A stretch of DNA of 64,000 nt, taken from contig JBKQSS010000087.1 of assembly GCA_052143535.1 (NCBI GenBank), positions 1-64,000 on the forward strand. The letters are read 5' to 3'. Below the pieces are notes generated by a model. It searched no databases, was not told the origin of the DNA, and saw only the letters and a list, made by a program, of their open reading frames with translations. The DNA is from JADGRA01 sp052143535 (lineage in GTDB: Bacteria > Myxococcota > Myxococcia > Myxococcales > Myxococcaceae). Positions 27,955 to 36,658 of this stretch are shown one piece after another. A program made the position numbers and the translations under genes. Each line of letters begins with the position of its first letter. The first letter of the stretch is position 1.

Positions 27955-28611
27955 CTATTTGCCGGGGCTGGGCGCGGCCGGGGTGGTGACCGGAGTGGCG
28001 GTGGAGACGGACTCCGGCGAGCGGGTCCACCGGTCGACGTTGCCGTCGCCGTCGAGGTCCTCGCCAATGCGGTCTATCTGCCCATTCTCCCAAAACTCCC
28101 AGTAGTCGACTTTGCCGGTGCCCTTGGTGTCTCGCTCTTTGCGGACGAGCTGCCCGTGCTCGTAGAAGAGCCAGGTGTCGACTTTGCCGTCGCCGTTGAG
28201 GTCCCGTTCCTTGCGCACCACCTGGCCCTTCTCGAAGAAGATGGTCTCGTCGACCTTTCCGTCGAAGTCCAAGTCCAGCTGCTCGCGGACCTTTTCCCCG
28301 TTGTCGTCGTACCAGTACACCGCGTCGACTTTCCCGTCGAAGTTGAGGTCCATCTCTTTGCGGACCAGGTGCTCGGTGGCATGGCCGCTCGCGTCCTTGA
28401 CGGTGACGTAGTACTCCCAGACGTCCGGTTTGCCGTCCCGGTTGAGGTCATACTGGACGACTCTCTCGTCGCTGCGCTTCTCCTGGTGTACTGGCTGAGC
28501 CGCGCCTGCGGCCGTGGCCTGGGCGTCGGGTTGGACTGCCTTGTTGCCTCCGCAGGCGGCGAGCGCGACCGCGGCGAGGAAGGGAAGTTGCCGGGCAAAC
28601 CTTGGGCTCAC
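27955..28611 (-). CDS. Lipoprotein with six tandem EF-hand-like calcium loops
   Basis: A 218-residue protein. The GTG at 28611 has GAGGAG about 7 bases upstream and gives a compact lipoprotein signal ending at Cys20 (LAAC); an ATG at 28668 lacks such a site. Six D-x-[DN]-x-[DT]-G-x-x-D loops start at residues 55, 88, 113, 137, 161 and 185; the fifth (DTKGTGKVD) is degenerate. Spacing is 24-25 residues from the second loop onward, with VRKERD-like linkers between. Such loops bind calcium in dockerin and thrombospondin type-3-like proteins. Probably a surface or periplasmic calcium-binding protein of unknown partner. It is convergent with the cupin gene. Confidence 0.8.
   Translation of the reverse strand: MSPRFARQLPFLAAVALAACGGNKAVQPDAQATAAGAAQPVHQEKRSDERVVQYDLNRDGKPDVWEYYVTVKDASGHATEHLVRKEMDLNFDGKVDAVYWYDDNGEKVREQLDLDFDGKVDETIFFEKGQVVRKERDLNGDGKVDTWLFYEHGQLVRKERDTKGTGKVDYWEFWENGQIDRIGEDLDGDGNVDRWTRSPESVSTATPVTTPAAPSPGK
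28033..28449 (-). repeat. Tandem calcium-loop repeats in coding sequence
   Basis: The DNA encodes six related units of about 72-75 bases around D-L-[DN]-x-D-G-K-V-D. Spacing between the last five is nearly constant, which indicates duplication in steps. Confidence 0.75.
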
Positions 28612-28686
28612 TGCTCGTCTCCTCGGGCCCACGCCCGCGCCGTCCTGGCTACCGGGGTGACCCTTCATGTACTTTTACCTACGGCC

Positions 28687-28872
28687 ATGCCACGCAAGAA
28701 GCTGTCCACCACCATCTACATTACGCCCGAGCAGAGTGAGTTGCTCAAGCAGCTGAACCACAAGACGAAAGTTCCGGTGGCGGAGTACATCCGCCAGGGC
28801 ATCGACTTGGTGCTGGAGAAGTACCGTTCTCAGCTTCCGGGTCAGTCTAGCTTCGACGAGTTGCGGAGGTGA
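28687..28872 (+). CDS. Ribbon-helix-helix (CopG-like) DNA-binding protein
   Basis: A 61-residue protein. LSTTIYITPEQSELLKQLN and the following VPVAEYIRQGIDLVLEKY match the ribbon-helix-helix fold: one beta strand for DNA contact, then two helices for dimerisation. The ATG at 28687 lies 75 bases from the divergent lipoprotein start. Its stop overlaps the start of the UDP-glucuronate decarboxylase gene (GTGA), so it is first in that operon and may regulate it or the divergent lipoprotein; this is inference. Confidence 0.8.
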   Translation: MPRKKLSTTIYITPEQSELLKQLNHKTKVPVAEYIRQGIDLVLEKYRSQLPGQSSFDELRR

Positions 28873-29867
28873 GAGGCACCTGGCAGGGAAAGCGGTGCCT
28901 GGTGATGGGTGGGGCCGGCTTCATCGGTTCGCACCTCTGTGAGCGCCTCTTCGCCGAGGGTGCCAGCCGGGTGGTGTCGGTGGACAACCTCATCACCGGC
29001 AGCGGCGCCAACTTGGCTGGGGTCCGCGAGCGGCCGGGCTTTGAAGACGTCCGGGCTGACGTCACCGAGCCCTTCGCCGTGGACGGCCCCCTGGACGTCG
29101 TCTTCAACCTGGCCTCGCCGGCCTCGCCGGTGGACTACCACCAGCTGCCACTGGAGACCTTGCGCGCGGGCTCGCGAGGGACGGAGCACGGCCTGCAGTT
29201 GGCCCAAGCGGCAGGGGCCGTCTTCCTCCAGGCGTCCACTTCCGAGGTGTATGGGGACCCGTTGGTGCACCCCCAGCGCGAGGACTACTGGGGCAACGTC
29301 AACCCAGTAGGGCCACGGGCGGTGTACGACGAAGCGAAACGTTACGGCGAAGCGCTGGTTTCGGCCTACCGACGCAGCCGCGGGCTCTCGGTGCGCATCG
29401 TTCGCATCTTCAACACCTACGGGCCCCGAATGCGGCTCAACGATGGCCGGGTGGTGCCGGCCTTCGTCACCCAGGCCCTGGCCGGAGAGGACTTCACCGT
29501 CTTCGGCGACGGGAGCCAGACTCGCTCCTTCTGCTTCGTGCGCGACTTGGTGGACGGGCTTCTGCGGCTGGCCCAGTCGGACGTCCAGGACCCGGTCAAC
29601 CTCGGTAACCCCATCGAAATGAGCATTCTCCAGTTTGCCGAGGCGGTGCGGGCGGCCGCCGGGGGCGGCGGGCGGATTGTTTTCCGGCCGCTGCCCACCG
29701 ACGACCCCAAGCAACGTCAGCCGGACATTGCTCAGGCGCGGGCGCTGCTCGGCTGGGAGCCGCGAGTGCACCTGGCCGAGGGGCTGCAGGAAACCATCGC
29801 CTGGTTTCGCCGGCAGGAAGGCGTTGGGCTGGCGAGCATCGGCACCCGGCGAGCAGCCGGCAAGTGA
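28869..29867 (+). CDS. UDP-glucuronate decarboxylase-like SDR
   Basis: A 332-residue extended short-chain dehydrogenase. GGAGFIGSHLCERL binds NAD. STSEVYGDPLVHPQ and EDYWGNVNPVGPR are close to those of UDP-glucuronate decarboxylase (UDP-xylose synthase), and YDEAK supplies the catalytic Tyr and Lys. It would turn UDP-glucuronate to UDP-xylose for surface polysaccharide. The GTG start overlaps the RHH stop, and its own stop overlaps the next epimerase (GTGA). Other UDP-sugar SDR activities remain possible. Confidence 0.85.
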   Translation: MRGTWQGKRCLVMGGAGFIGSHLCERLFAEGASRVVSVDNLITGSGANLAGVRERPGFEDVRADVTEPFAVDGPLDVVFNLASPASPVDYHQLPLETLRAGSRGTEHGLQLAQAAGAVFLQASTSEVYGDPLVHPQREDYWGNVNPVGPRAVYDEAKRYGEALVSAYRRSRGLSVRIVRIFNTYGPRMRLNDGRVVPAFVTQALAGEDFTVFGDGSQTRSFCFVRDLVDGLLRLAQSDVQDPVNLGNPIEMSILQFAEAVRAAAGGGGRIVFRPLPTDDPKQRQPDIAQARALLGWEPRVHLAEGLQETIAWFRRQEGVGLASIGTRRAAGK

Positions 29868-30778
29868 AGGTCTTGGTGAGCGGTGGAGCCGGCTTCATCG
29901 GCTCGCACGTGTGTGACGTCTTTCTCGCCGCCGGGCACCATGTCGTCGCGCTGGACAACCTTTCCTCCGGCCGCAGAGAAAACCTTGCGCCGGACGTGGC
30001 GCTTCTGGTGGAGGACATCCGCAGCCCGGAGGCCGCAGCACTGGTGCGGCGCGAGCGTCCTGACATCCTCTGCCATCTGGCGGCGCAGATGGATGTCCGC
30101 CGCAGCGTGGCCGACCCACGCTTCGACGCAGATACCAACATCCTCGGTTTCCTGAACCTGCTCGAGGCGGCGCGCACGGCAGGGGTGAGGAAAGTCGTCT
30201 TCAGCTCGACCGGCGGAGCCATCTACGGGGAGCAGGACGTCTTTCCGGCTCCAGAGACGCACCCCATCCGGCCGGTCTCGCCCTATGGGGTATCCAAAGC
30301 AGCCGGAGAGCTGTACCTCGGCTACTACCGGGCGCAGTACGGGCTGCGCTCGGTCTCCCTGCGTTACGCGAATGTCTACGGGCCGCGTCAAAACCCCCAC
30401 GGCGAGGCGGGCGTGGTGGCCATCTTCAGCGAGCGTCTGTTGAGTGCCCAGCCGTGCACCATTTACGGGACCGGCCGGCAGACCCGCGACTTCGTCTACG
30501 TGGTGGACGTGGCCAGGGCGAACCTTCTCGCTTCCGAGCAGCCGGTGGAGGGGCCGGTCAACATTGGCACCGGGGTGGAGACGGACATCACCCGGCTGCA
30601 TTCGCTTTTGGCCGAGGCGGCGGGCCGGCCCGAGCCGCCGCGCTATGCCGAGGCCAAGCCCGGCGAGCAGCAGCGTTCATCGCTGGACGTGGCGCTCGCA
30701 GCGCGGGTGCTGGGCTGGACTCCATCGGTGGGCCTTGCGGAGGGGTTGGCGCGCACGCTTTCTTGGTTCCGGGACTGA
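29864..30778 (+). CDS. GalE-like UDP-sugar 4-epimerase
   Basis: A 304-residue extended SDR. SGGAGFIGSHVCDVF binds NAD, FSSTGGAIYGEQ and SPYGVSKAAGELYL give the catalytic Ser, Tyr and Lys, and YANVYGPRQNPHGEAGVVAI is the substrate loop typical of bacterial UDP-glucose 4-epimerase-like proteins. The epimerised position (glucose, GlcNAc or, next to the decarboxylase, xylose) is not decided by sequence. It is cotranscribed with the preceding SDR. Confidence 0.85.
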   Translation: MKVLVSGGAGFIGSHVCDVFLAAGHHVVALDNLSSGRRENLAPDVALLVEDIRSPEAAALVRRERPDILCHLAAQMDVRRSVADPRFDADTNILGFLNLLEAARTAGVRKVVFSSTGGAIYGEQDVFPAPETHPIRPVSPYGVSKAAGELYLGYYRAQYGLRSVSLRYANVYGPRQNPHGEAGVVAIFSERLLSAQPCTIYGTGRQTRDFVYVVDVARANLLASEQPVEGPVNIGTGVETDITRLHSLLAEAAGRPEPPRYAEAKPGEQQRSSLDVALAARVLGWTPSVGLAEGLARTLSWFRD

Positions 30779-30805
30779 GCAGCGCCTTTCCCCCAGCGCC
30801 TGGCG

Positions 30806-30835
30806 TTACGCGCTGGCCCCCAGGGTGTGCTAGGT
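30806..30835 (+). promoter_or_regulatory. Candidate lepA promoter
   Basis: TTACGC (30806-30811), an 18-base spacer and CTAGGT (30830-30835) lie just before the lepA ATG. Transcription would start near 30842, leaving a leader of under 20 bases. The CTAGGT element recurs upstream of rplS. Confidence 0.35.
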
Positions 30836-30859
30836 GACCGCCCGCCGCAGCGCTTTTTT

Positions 30860-32671
30860 ATGCCGCCCGAGAACGCCCACTTCCGCAATTTCTGCATCAT
30901 CGCCCACATCGACCACGGCAAGTCGACTCTGGCGGACCGCCTCTTGGAAGTCACCGGCACGCTGAGCAAGCGGGAGTCGCAAGCCCAGTTTCTCGACAAC
31001 ATGGAGCTCGAGCGGGAGCGCGGCATCACCATCAAGGCCCAGTCGGTGCGGATGAATTACACGGCGAAGGACGGGAAGAGTTACGTCCTCAACCTCATCG
31101 ACACACCGGGTCACGTGGACTTTGCCTACGAAGTCAGTCGGTCCCTGGCGGCGTGTGAAGGTGCGCTTCTGGTGGTGGACGCGAGCCAAGGGGTGGAGGC
31201 CCAGACACTGGCCAACGTCTACATGGCGCTGGAGCAGGGGCTGGAAGTCATTCCCGTCATCAACAAAATAGATTTGCCCTCGGCCGACGCTGAGCGGACG
31301 CGCGCCGAAATCGAGGACGTCATCGGCATCGACGCCTCCACTGCCGTGCCGGCCAGCGCCAAGGAGGGCATCGGCATCACCGACATCCTGGAGGCGGTGG
31401 TGCAGCGGGTGCCGCCCCCCGAGGGGGACCCCGCCGCGCCACTCAAGGCACTGGTGTTCGACAGCTGGTACGACAGCTACCGGGGGGTGGTGATGCTGGT
31501 CCGGGTGCTGGAGGGCACGCTGCGGAACAAGCAGGCGATTCTGTTGTTTAGCAACCAGAAAACCTTCGAGGTCCAGGAGCTCGGCGTGTTCAGCCCCTTC
31601 AGCCAACCGGTGTCGCAGCTTCAGGCCGGGGAGGTGGGGGTCCTCATCGCCGGTGTCAAAGTCATTCACGACGCCAAGGTGGGGGACACAGTGACCGAGG
31701 CGGACCGGCCGTGCGCGGTCCCCTTTCCCGGCTTCCAGGAAGTGAAGCCGATGGTCTTCAGCGGCATTTTCCCCATCGACGCCGGAGACTACGAGGACTT
31801 GCGCGACGCGCTGGAGAAGTTGCGGTTGAATGACTCTGCCTTCACCTATGAGCCAGAAACCTCGACCGCGCTCGGCTTTGGCTTCCGCTGCGGTTACCTG
31901 GGTCTGTTGCACATGGAGATTGTCCAGGAGCGGCTGGAGCGCGAGTATAACCTGAGCCTCATCACCACCGCCCCGTCGGTGGTGTACAAAATCTTCACCC
32001 ACCAGGGAGAGCAGCTCCTGGTGGACAATCCCGCGCGGCTCCCGGCGGTGCAAAACATCGAGCACCTGGAAGAGCCGCTCTTGACTTGTCACATCCACGT
32101 CCCCGACGAGTACCTGGGCGGCGTGCTCAAGCTGTGTCAGGACCGCCGCGGCGTGCAGAAGGACATCAAATACCTCGGGAGCTCTGGCAAACGGGTGCAA
32201 GTCACCTACGCCATGCCGCTGGCCGAGGTGGTCTTCGACTTCTTCGACAAGCTGAAGAGTGTGAGCCGCGGCTACGCCTCACTCGACTACGAGTTGGCCG
32301 GCTACCAGCCGGCGGAACTGGTGAAGCTGGACATCCTCATCAACGGTGACCCGGTCGACGCGCTCAGCGTGATTGTCCACCGCGAGCGGGCCTACCAACG
32401 CGGGCGGGACGTCTGCGCCCGGCTCAAGCAAGTCATCCCCAAGCAGATGTATGAGGTGGCCATCCAGGCAGCCATCGGCAGCCGGGTGATTTCGCGGGAG
32501 ACCATCTCCGCGATGCGTAAGAACGTCCTGGCGAAGTGCTACGGTGGCGACATCAGCCGAAAGCGAAAGCTCTTGGAAAAACAGAAAGAAGGAAAGAAGC
32601 GGATGAAGCAGGTGGGGAGTGTGGAGATTCCCCAGGAAGCGTTCCTCGCCGTTCTCCGGACGGACGAATGA
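30860..32671 (+). CDS. lepA: Elongation factor 4 (LepA)
   Basis: A 603-residue ribosome-bound GTPase that back-translocates or remodels stalled ribosomes. G1 is IIAHIDHGKSTLADRLLE, G2 and G3 include ERERGITIKAQ and LIDTPGHVDF, and G4 is VINKIDLPSAD. The LepA-specific C-terminal end has GGDISRKRKLLEKQKEGKKR. I place the start at the ATG at 30860, as in other LepA proteins (about 600 residues), although no Shine-Dalgarno site precedes it. The stop overlaps the lepB start (ATGA). Confidence 0.96.
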   Translation: MPPENAHFRNFCIIAHIDHGKSTLADRLLEVTGTLSKRESQAQFLDNMELERERGITIKAQSVRMNYTAKDGKSYVLNLIDTPGHVDFAYEVSRSLAACEGALLVVDASQGVEAQTLANVYMALEQGLEVIPVINKIDLPSADAERTRAEIEDVIGIDASTAVPASAKEGIGITDILEAVVQRVPPPEGDPAAPLKALVFDSWYDSYRGVVMLVRVLEGTLRNKQAILLFSNQKTFEVQELGVFSPFSQPVSQLQAGEVGVLIAGVKVIHDAKVGDTVTEADRPCAVPFPGFQEVKPMVFSGIFPIDAGDYEDLRDALEKLRLNDSAFTYEPETSTALGFGFRCGYLGLLHMEIVQERLEREYNLSLITTAPSVVYKIFTHQGEQLLVDNPARLPAVQNIEHLEEPLLTCHIHVPDEYLGGVLKLCQDRRGVQKDIKYLGSSGKRVQVTYAMPLAEVVFDFFDKLKSVSRGYASLDYELAGYQPAELVKLDILINGDPVDALSVIVHRERAYQRGRDVCARLKQVIPKQMYEVAIQAAIGSRVISRETISAMRKNVLAKCYGGDISRKRKLLEKQKEGKKRMKQVGSVEIPQEAFLAVLRTDE

Positions 32672-33954
32672 GCGCGCCCATGGCCAGCGCCACCGGCGGC
32701 CAAGAGGGGGTCGGCCTGCTCGGGCTGCTCTCGGCGCGCCGCACCGAGGACCAGGAGCGCCTTCGGCGCCTGTTGTATGCGCGCGACCTCCTCTCCAGTC
32801 TCTGGGCGCCGGTGACGGCCCTGGCCCTGGTGCTCATCCCTTACCTGTTGCTGGTCGAGCTGTTTCCGGCGACTGGGCGCTGGGCTGCGCCGGCGATGCG
32901 GGGCTTGGGGTTGCTCGCCTTTTTGTGGTTCGCCGTGCTGCTGATGTTTCGACTGGTGGCGCGGCAGCCCTCCCGGCTGCGTCGGTTGCGCCACGAGGCG
33001 CGGGAGGCGACCGCCGACGTCGATGCAGCGCTGCGCGCCCGGGGGTCAAAAATCGACGCTCGCGCGCGCGAACGCCTGGTGGAGATGGCAGCCCGCGTCG
33101 ACGGGGGCATGCTGGGCGGCGACGCCGAGGCCCTGGAAAAGCACCTCCGGGCCCTGGTCGACGCCGGCTCCGCCTTGCCCGGCAAGAGCCGGAACGAGAC
33201 CGCGGACTTGGTGGTGGGGCTCGCCAAGGCGCTGGCCGTGGCGCTCCTCATCAGAACGGTTCTGGTGGAGCCCTTCAAAATTCCCTCCGGCTCGATGATT
33301 CCGACTCTGGAAATCGGCGACCAGATTTTCGTGAACAAGTTCATCTACGGGGTCCGCATCCCGTTCCTCAACGTGGTGCCTTTCGCACTGGTGCGCGAGC
33401 CCGAACGAGGAGATGTCATCGTCTTCAACAACCCGGCGGACACCTCGAAGGACTTCATCAAGCGGGTGGTGGGGCTCCCGGGGGACGTGGTGGAGATTCG
33501 CGACGACGTCGTTTTCATCAACGGTCACGAACAGCCACGGACGCTGAAGTCAGAGGACTTCCCGGCCTGGAAAGAGGAACCAAGCCGGGCGGAGTGGTGG
33601 CTGCTCGGCCTCTTCGAGAATGACTGGAGAATGGAGTCGGACCAGCTCTACGAGGAAAACCTGAGCGGCCACCTGCACCCCACGCTGCAGCGGCCGCTAC
33701 AACCACGGTCCATGGAGAACGGGCCCTTCCGGGTGCCGGCCAAGTCGGTTTTTGTGATGGGCGACAACCGCGACGACAGCGCCGACAGTCGCGTTGGCTT
33801 TGGCGGCAGAGAGCGTCCGGCCTATGTCCCCTACGGCAACATCAAGGGGAAGGCGATGATTGTCTGGCTGTCGCTCGGGCACGGGGGACTCTTCTCCGGA
33901 CTCTTCGGAGGCACCGGCATCCGCACCGACCGCTTTTTTCACCCAGTGCGGTAG
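32668..33954 (+). CDS. lepB: Signal peptidase I with long N-terminal extension
   Basis: A 428-residue protease that cleaves signal peptides on the periplasmic face. Ser209 in IPSGSMIPTLEIGDQIFV is the nucleophile, and the Lys of FIKRVVGLPGDVVEI is the base. VMGDNRDDSADSR is the last conserved box. About 180 residues precede the usual core: two hydrophobic helices (about 45-66 and 79-95) and an Arg/Ala-rich helical stretch (about 100-180). That makes it longer than the E. coli enzyme (about 320). It is coupled to lepA. Confidence 0.93.
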   Translation: MSAPMASATGGQEGVGLLGLLSARRTEDQERLRRLLYARDLLSSLWAPVTALALVLIPYLLLVELFPATGRWAAPAMRGLGLLAFLWFAVLLMFRLVARQPSRLRRLRHEAREATADVDAALRARGSKIDARARERLVEMAARVDGGMLGGDAEALEKHLRALVDAGSALPGKSRNETADLVVGLAKALAVALLIRTVLVEPFKIPSGSMIPTLEIGDQIFVNKFIYGVRIPFLNVVPFALVREPERGDVIVFNNPADTSKDFIKRVVGLPGDVVEIRDDVVFINGHEQPRTLKSEDFPAWKEEPSRAEWWLLGLFENDWRMESDQLYEENLSGHLHPTLQRPLQPRSMENGPFRVPAKSVFVMGDNRDDSADSRVGFGGRERPAYVPYGNIKGKAMIVWLSLGHGGLFSGLFGGTGIRTDRFFHPVR

Positions 33955-34023
33955 CCCCTGGGGTGGCTCCCGGGGCGGTGGCATTGACGAGCGTCGGACT
34001 GGCACTGTACCTACTGCCTCACC

Positions 34024-34443
34024 GTGCTCAGAGCCCGCGGAGCGGTCAGTCTCGTCACCCTCGCCCTGTTGCTGGTGGTGCTTGCGGCGGCGTACGCGGG
34101 GTGGCTCTACATTCCGGTCTATCTGGACAACCTGGACATGCGTGAGGCCGTCGTCGCGGCTTTCAACCGGATGGGCACGGACCCAGACGATGGACGCATC
34201 AAAGCCTTCCTGCTCTCGCGGACCAACGCCATTGGCACGCACTGGGAGACGCAAGGCGGAGTGCGGGTGGAGAAGCCCGGTCTCGGCTTGACAGAGGCGG
34301 ACCTGGTCCTCGACCGAGAGTCCTTTGCAGACCGTACCGGAAGTGTGCAAGTGGACTACCAGCGCGAAATTCGACTGTGGCCCAGCGACACCTTCAAGAC
34401 CTTGGACTTCCACGTGGAGAAGGTAGGGACGTTGCCCAGGTGA
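34024..34443 (+). CDS. Small single-helix membrane protein (DUF4845-like)
   Basis: A 139-residue protein starting at the GTG at 34024. One N-terminal membrane helix (about 9-28) is followed by a small periplasmic domain with IPVYLDNLDMREAV and VQVDYQREIRLWP. Its size, topology and place directly after lepB recall the DUF4845 proteins that follow lepB in other proteobacteria, but I am not certain of the family. Its stop overlaps the pyrB start (GTGA), which joins it to the pyrimidine operon. Confidence 0.65.
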   Translation: MLRARGAVSLVTLALLLVVLAAAYAGWLYIPVYLDNLDMREAVVAAFNRMGTDPDDGRIKAFLLSRTNAIGTHWETQGGVRVEKPGLGLTEADLVLDRESFADRTGSVQVDYQREIRLWPSDTFKTLDFHVEKVGTLPR

Positions 34444-35351
34444 AGCCGCCCTCCCGGCAGAGTCTGCTCACCACCGAGGGGATGTCCCGGAACGCGGTGG
34501 AGTCCCTCTTCGCGCGTGCGCGCCTCCACGCCCGTGGCATCGAATCCGGCCGCTCGGTGCGCCCGCTGGAGGGCAAGGTGGTGGCCAACCTCTTCTTCGA
34601 GGCCAGCACCCGGACTAGGCTGTCCTTCGAGCGTGCGGCCAAAGCCCTCGGCGCCGACGTCCTCAACTTCACCACCCAGACTTCGAGCGTGGTCAAGGGC
34701 GAGACGATGATGGACACGGTGCGCAATGTGGAGGCGATGGGCGTCGCCGCGCTGGTCATCCGTCATGCCGCCTCGGGAGCTGCCTACCTCGCCTCCCGCC
34801 ACGTCCGGTGCGCAGTGGTCAACGCCGGCGATGGCACCCACGCCCACCCCTCCCAGGCCTTGCTCGACGCCTTTACGCTGCACGAGCGCTGGGGCTCGCT
34901 CGAGGGGAAGACGGTGGCCGTCGTCGGTGACGTGCTCCACAGCCGGGTCGCCCGCAGCAACCTCTATTGCCTCACCACGCTTGGGGCCAAGGTGCTGTTC
35001 GCCGGTCCGCCGACGTTGATGCCCGCCGGGCTAGACCAGCTGGGAGGTCGAGTGGCACCGTCGCTGGAGGCAGCCCTCGCCGAGGCGGACGCGGTGATGG
35101 TGCTCCGAGTCCAGGGCGAGCGGCAGACGGCTGGCTATGTGCCCTCGGTTCGCGAATACGCAAGGCTCTATGGCCTCACCGCCGAGCGTGCCGCCCGGCT
35201 CAAGCCGGGCGCCCTGGTGATGCACCCAGGGCCGGTGAACCGCGGGGTGGAACTGGCCCCGGAAGTGGCCGATGGCCCGGCCAACGTCATTCTCGCCCAA
35301 GTTTCCTCCGGCGTCGCAGTCCGGATGGCCATTCTCGAGGCCTGCGCTTGA
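34440..35351 (+). CDS. pyrB: Aspartate carbamoyltransferase catalytic subunit
   Basis: A 303-residue enzyme condensing carbamoyl phosphate with aspartate, the first committed step of pyrimidine synthesis. FFEASTRTRLSFE binds carbamoyl phosphate, GDGTHAHPSQALLDAF is the next active-site loop, and MHPGPVNRGVEL is the Pro-rich loop. It starts at a GTG overlapping the preceding stop and ends in a TTGA overlap with pyrC. No pyrI regulatory subunit is adjacent. Confidence 0.95.
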   Translation: MKPPSRQSLLTTEGMSRNAVESLFARARLHARGIESGRSVRPLEGKVVANLFFEASTRTRLSFERAAKALGADVLNFTTQTSSVVKGETMMDTVRNVEAMGVAALVIRHAASGAAYLASRHVRCAVVNAGDGTHAHPSQALLDAFTLHERWGSLEGKTVAVVGDVLHSRVARSNLYCLTTLGAKVLFAGPPTLMPAGLDQLGGRVAPSLEAALAEADAVMVLRVQGERQTAGYVPSVREYARLYGLTAERAARLKPGALVMHPGPVNRGVELAPEVADGPANVILAQVSSGVAVRMAILEACA

Positions 35352-36658
35352 GCCCCCCGGCCTTTCTCCTGCGCGGCGGTCGGCTGATTGACCCCCGGCG
35401 CGGCGTCGACGCGGTGCAGGACGTCCTGCTTCGGGGAGGCCAGGTGGTGGCCACTTCGGACCGGCCGCTGGCCGCCGACGGCGCTCAGGAGGTGGACGTG
35501 ACCGGCCTGTGGGTTTGCCCGGGCTTCGTCGACCTGCACGTCCACCTCCGCGAGCCAGGGGATGAAGGAAAGGAGACCATCCTCAGCGGGACGCGTGCTG
35601 CGGTGGCCGGCGGGTACACCTCGGTGGTGGCCATGCCCAACACACGGCCGCCCAATGACTCGGCGTTGGTGACACGGCTCGTCCAGGAACGCGCGGCGGC
35701 CGCCGGCCTGGCCCGGGTGTGGCCGGCCGGGGCCATCAGCAAGGGTTTGGCCGGTGAGGAGATGGCCGAGCTCGGGGAGCTCGCGGCCGCCGGCTGCGTC
35801 TGTTTCACCGACGACGGCCGTCCGGTGATGAATGCCGGGCTGATGCGCCGCGTCCTCCAGTATGCCCGGGCGCTCGGCCGTCCGGTGATGGTGCACGAGG
35901 AGGACCTCAGCCTGTCGGCGGGGGGAACGGCCAACGAGGGGACTCAGGCGACGCGGCTCGGGCTGCTGCCCATCCCGCGGTCCGCCGAGGTGACGATGGT
36001 GGCGCGGGACTTGGTTCTCCTGGAGGAGGTGGGAGGGCACCTTCACGTGGCCCACGTCAGCTGCGCGGAGAGCATCCGGTTGCTTCGCGAGGCCAAGGCG
36101 CGGGGGCTACACGTCACCGCCGAGGCAGCTCCTCACCACTTCACCCTCACCGACGAGGCGGTGGCCGAGTGGAATACCGACGCGAAAATGACACCGCCTC
36201 TGCGTCGGCCAGAGGACGTCGCAGCCATCCGGAAGGGCCTCGCTGACGGCACGCTCGATGCCATCGCCACGGACCACGCGCCCCACGGCATCCTCGACAA
36301 GCAGCTGCCCTTTGCCGAGGCTGCCAACGGAATCATCGGCTTGGAGACTGCCCTCCCGCTGACCTTGGCCCTGGTGCGGTCCAATGTCCTCACCGCCGCA
36401 AGGGCCGTGGAGCTGCTCTCCGCAGGGCCGGCGGCAGCCTTCGGGCTTCCCGGGGGGCAGCTACTGGCCGGCGCGCCGGCGGACGTGACGGTGTTGGACC
36501 CGGCGGCCCAGTGGATGGTGGACCCGCACCGGTTTCACTCCCGAAGCCGAAATACCCCGTTTGCTGGAATGCCGATGGTCGGCCGAGTCGTCCATACCTT
36601 CGTGGGCGGCCGACCCGTCTTCTTCGAGGGTGCGCTGCAGAAGGAGGAGACACCTTGA
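35348..36658 (+). CDS. pyrC: Dihydroorotase
   Basis: A 436-residue amidohydrolase of the multifunctional/class I type. FVDLHVHLREPGDEGKETI holds the zinc-binding HxH and substrate Arg, AMPNTRPPNDS follows, later His residues lie in AHVSCAES and EAAPHHFTLTD, and ATDHAPHGILDK holds the catalytic Asp. It closes carbamoyl-aspartate to dihydroorotate. The start is the TTG at 35348 overlapping the pyrB stop. It ends in another TTGA overlap with carA. Confidence 0.94.
   Translation: MSPPAFLLRGGRLIDPRRGVDAVQDVLLRGGQVVATSDRPLAADGAQEVDVTGLWVCPGFVDLHVHLREPGDEGKETILSGTRAAVAGGYTSVVAMPNTRPPNDSALVTRLVQERAAAAGLARVWPAGAISKGLAGEEMAELGELAAAGCVCFTDDGRPVMNAGLMRRVLQYARALGRPVMVHEEDLSLSAGGTANEGTQATRLGLLPIPRSAEVTMVARDLVLLEEVGGHLHVAHVSCAESIRLLREAKARGLHVTAEAAPHHFTLTDEAVAEWNTDAKMTPPLRRPEDVAAIRKGLADGTLDAIATDHAPHGILDKQLPFAEAANGIIGLETALPLTLALVRSNVLTAARAVELLSAGPAAAFGLPGGQLLAGAPADVTVLDPAAQWMVDPHRFHSRSRNTPFAGMPMVGRVVHTFVGGRPVFFEGALQKEETP

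Noticed and set aside
30830..32200. 456-residue open frame antisense to lepA
   Set aside because: Shadow of a strongly conserved gene; composition rich in His/Val/Gly/Arg as expected for a reverse frame.
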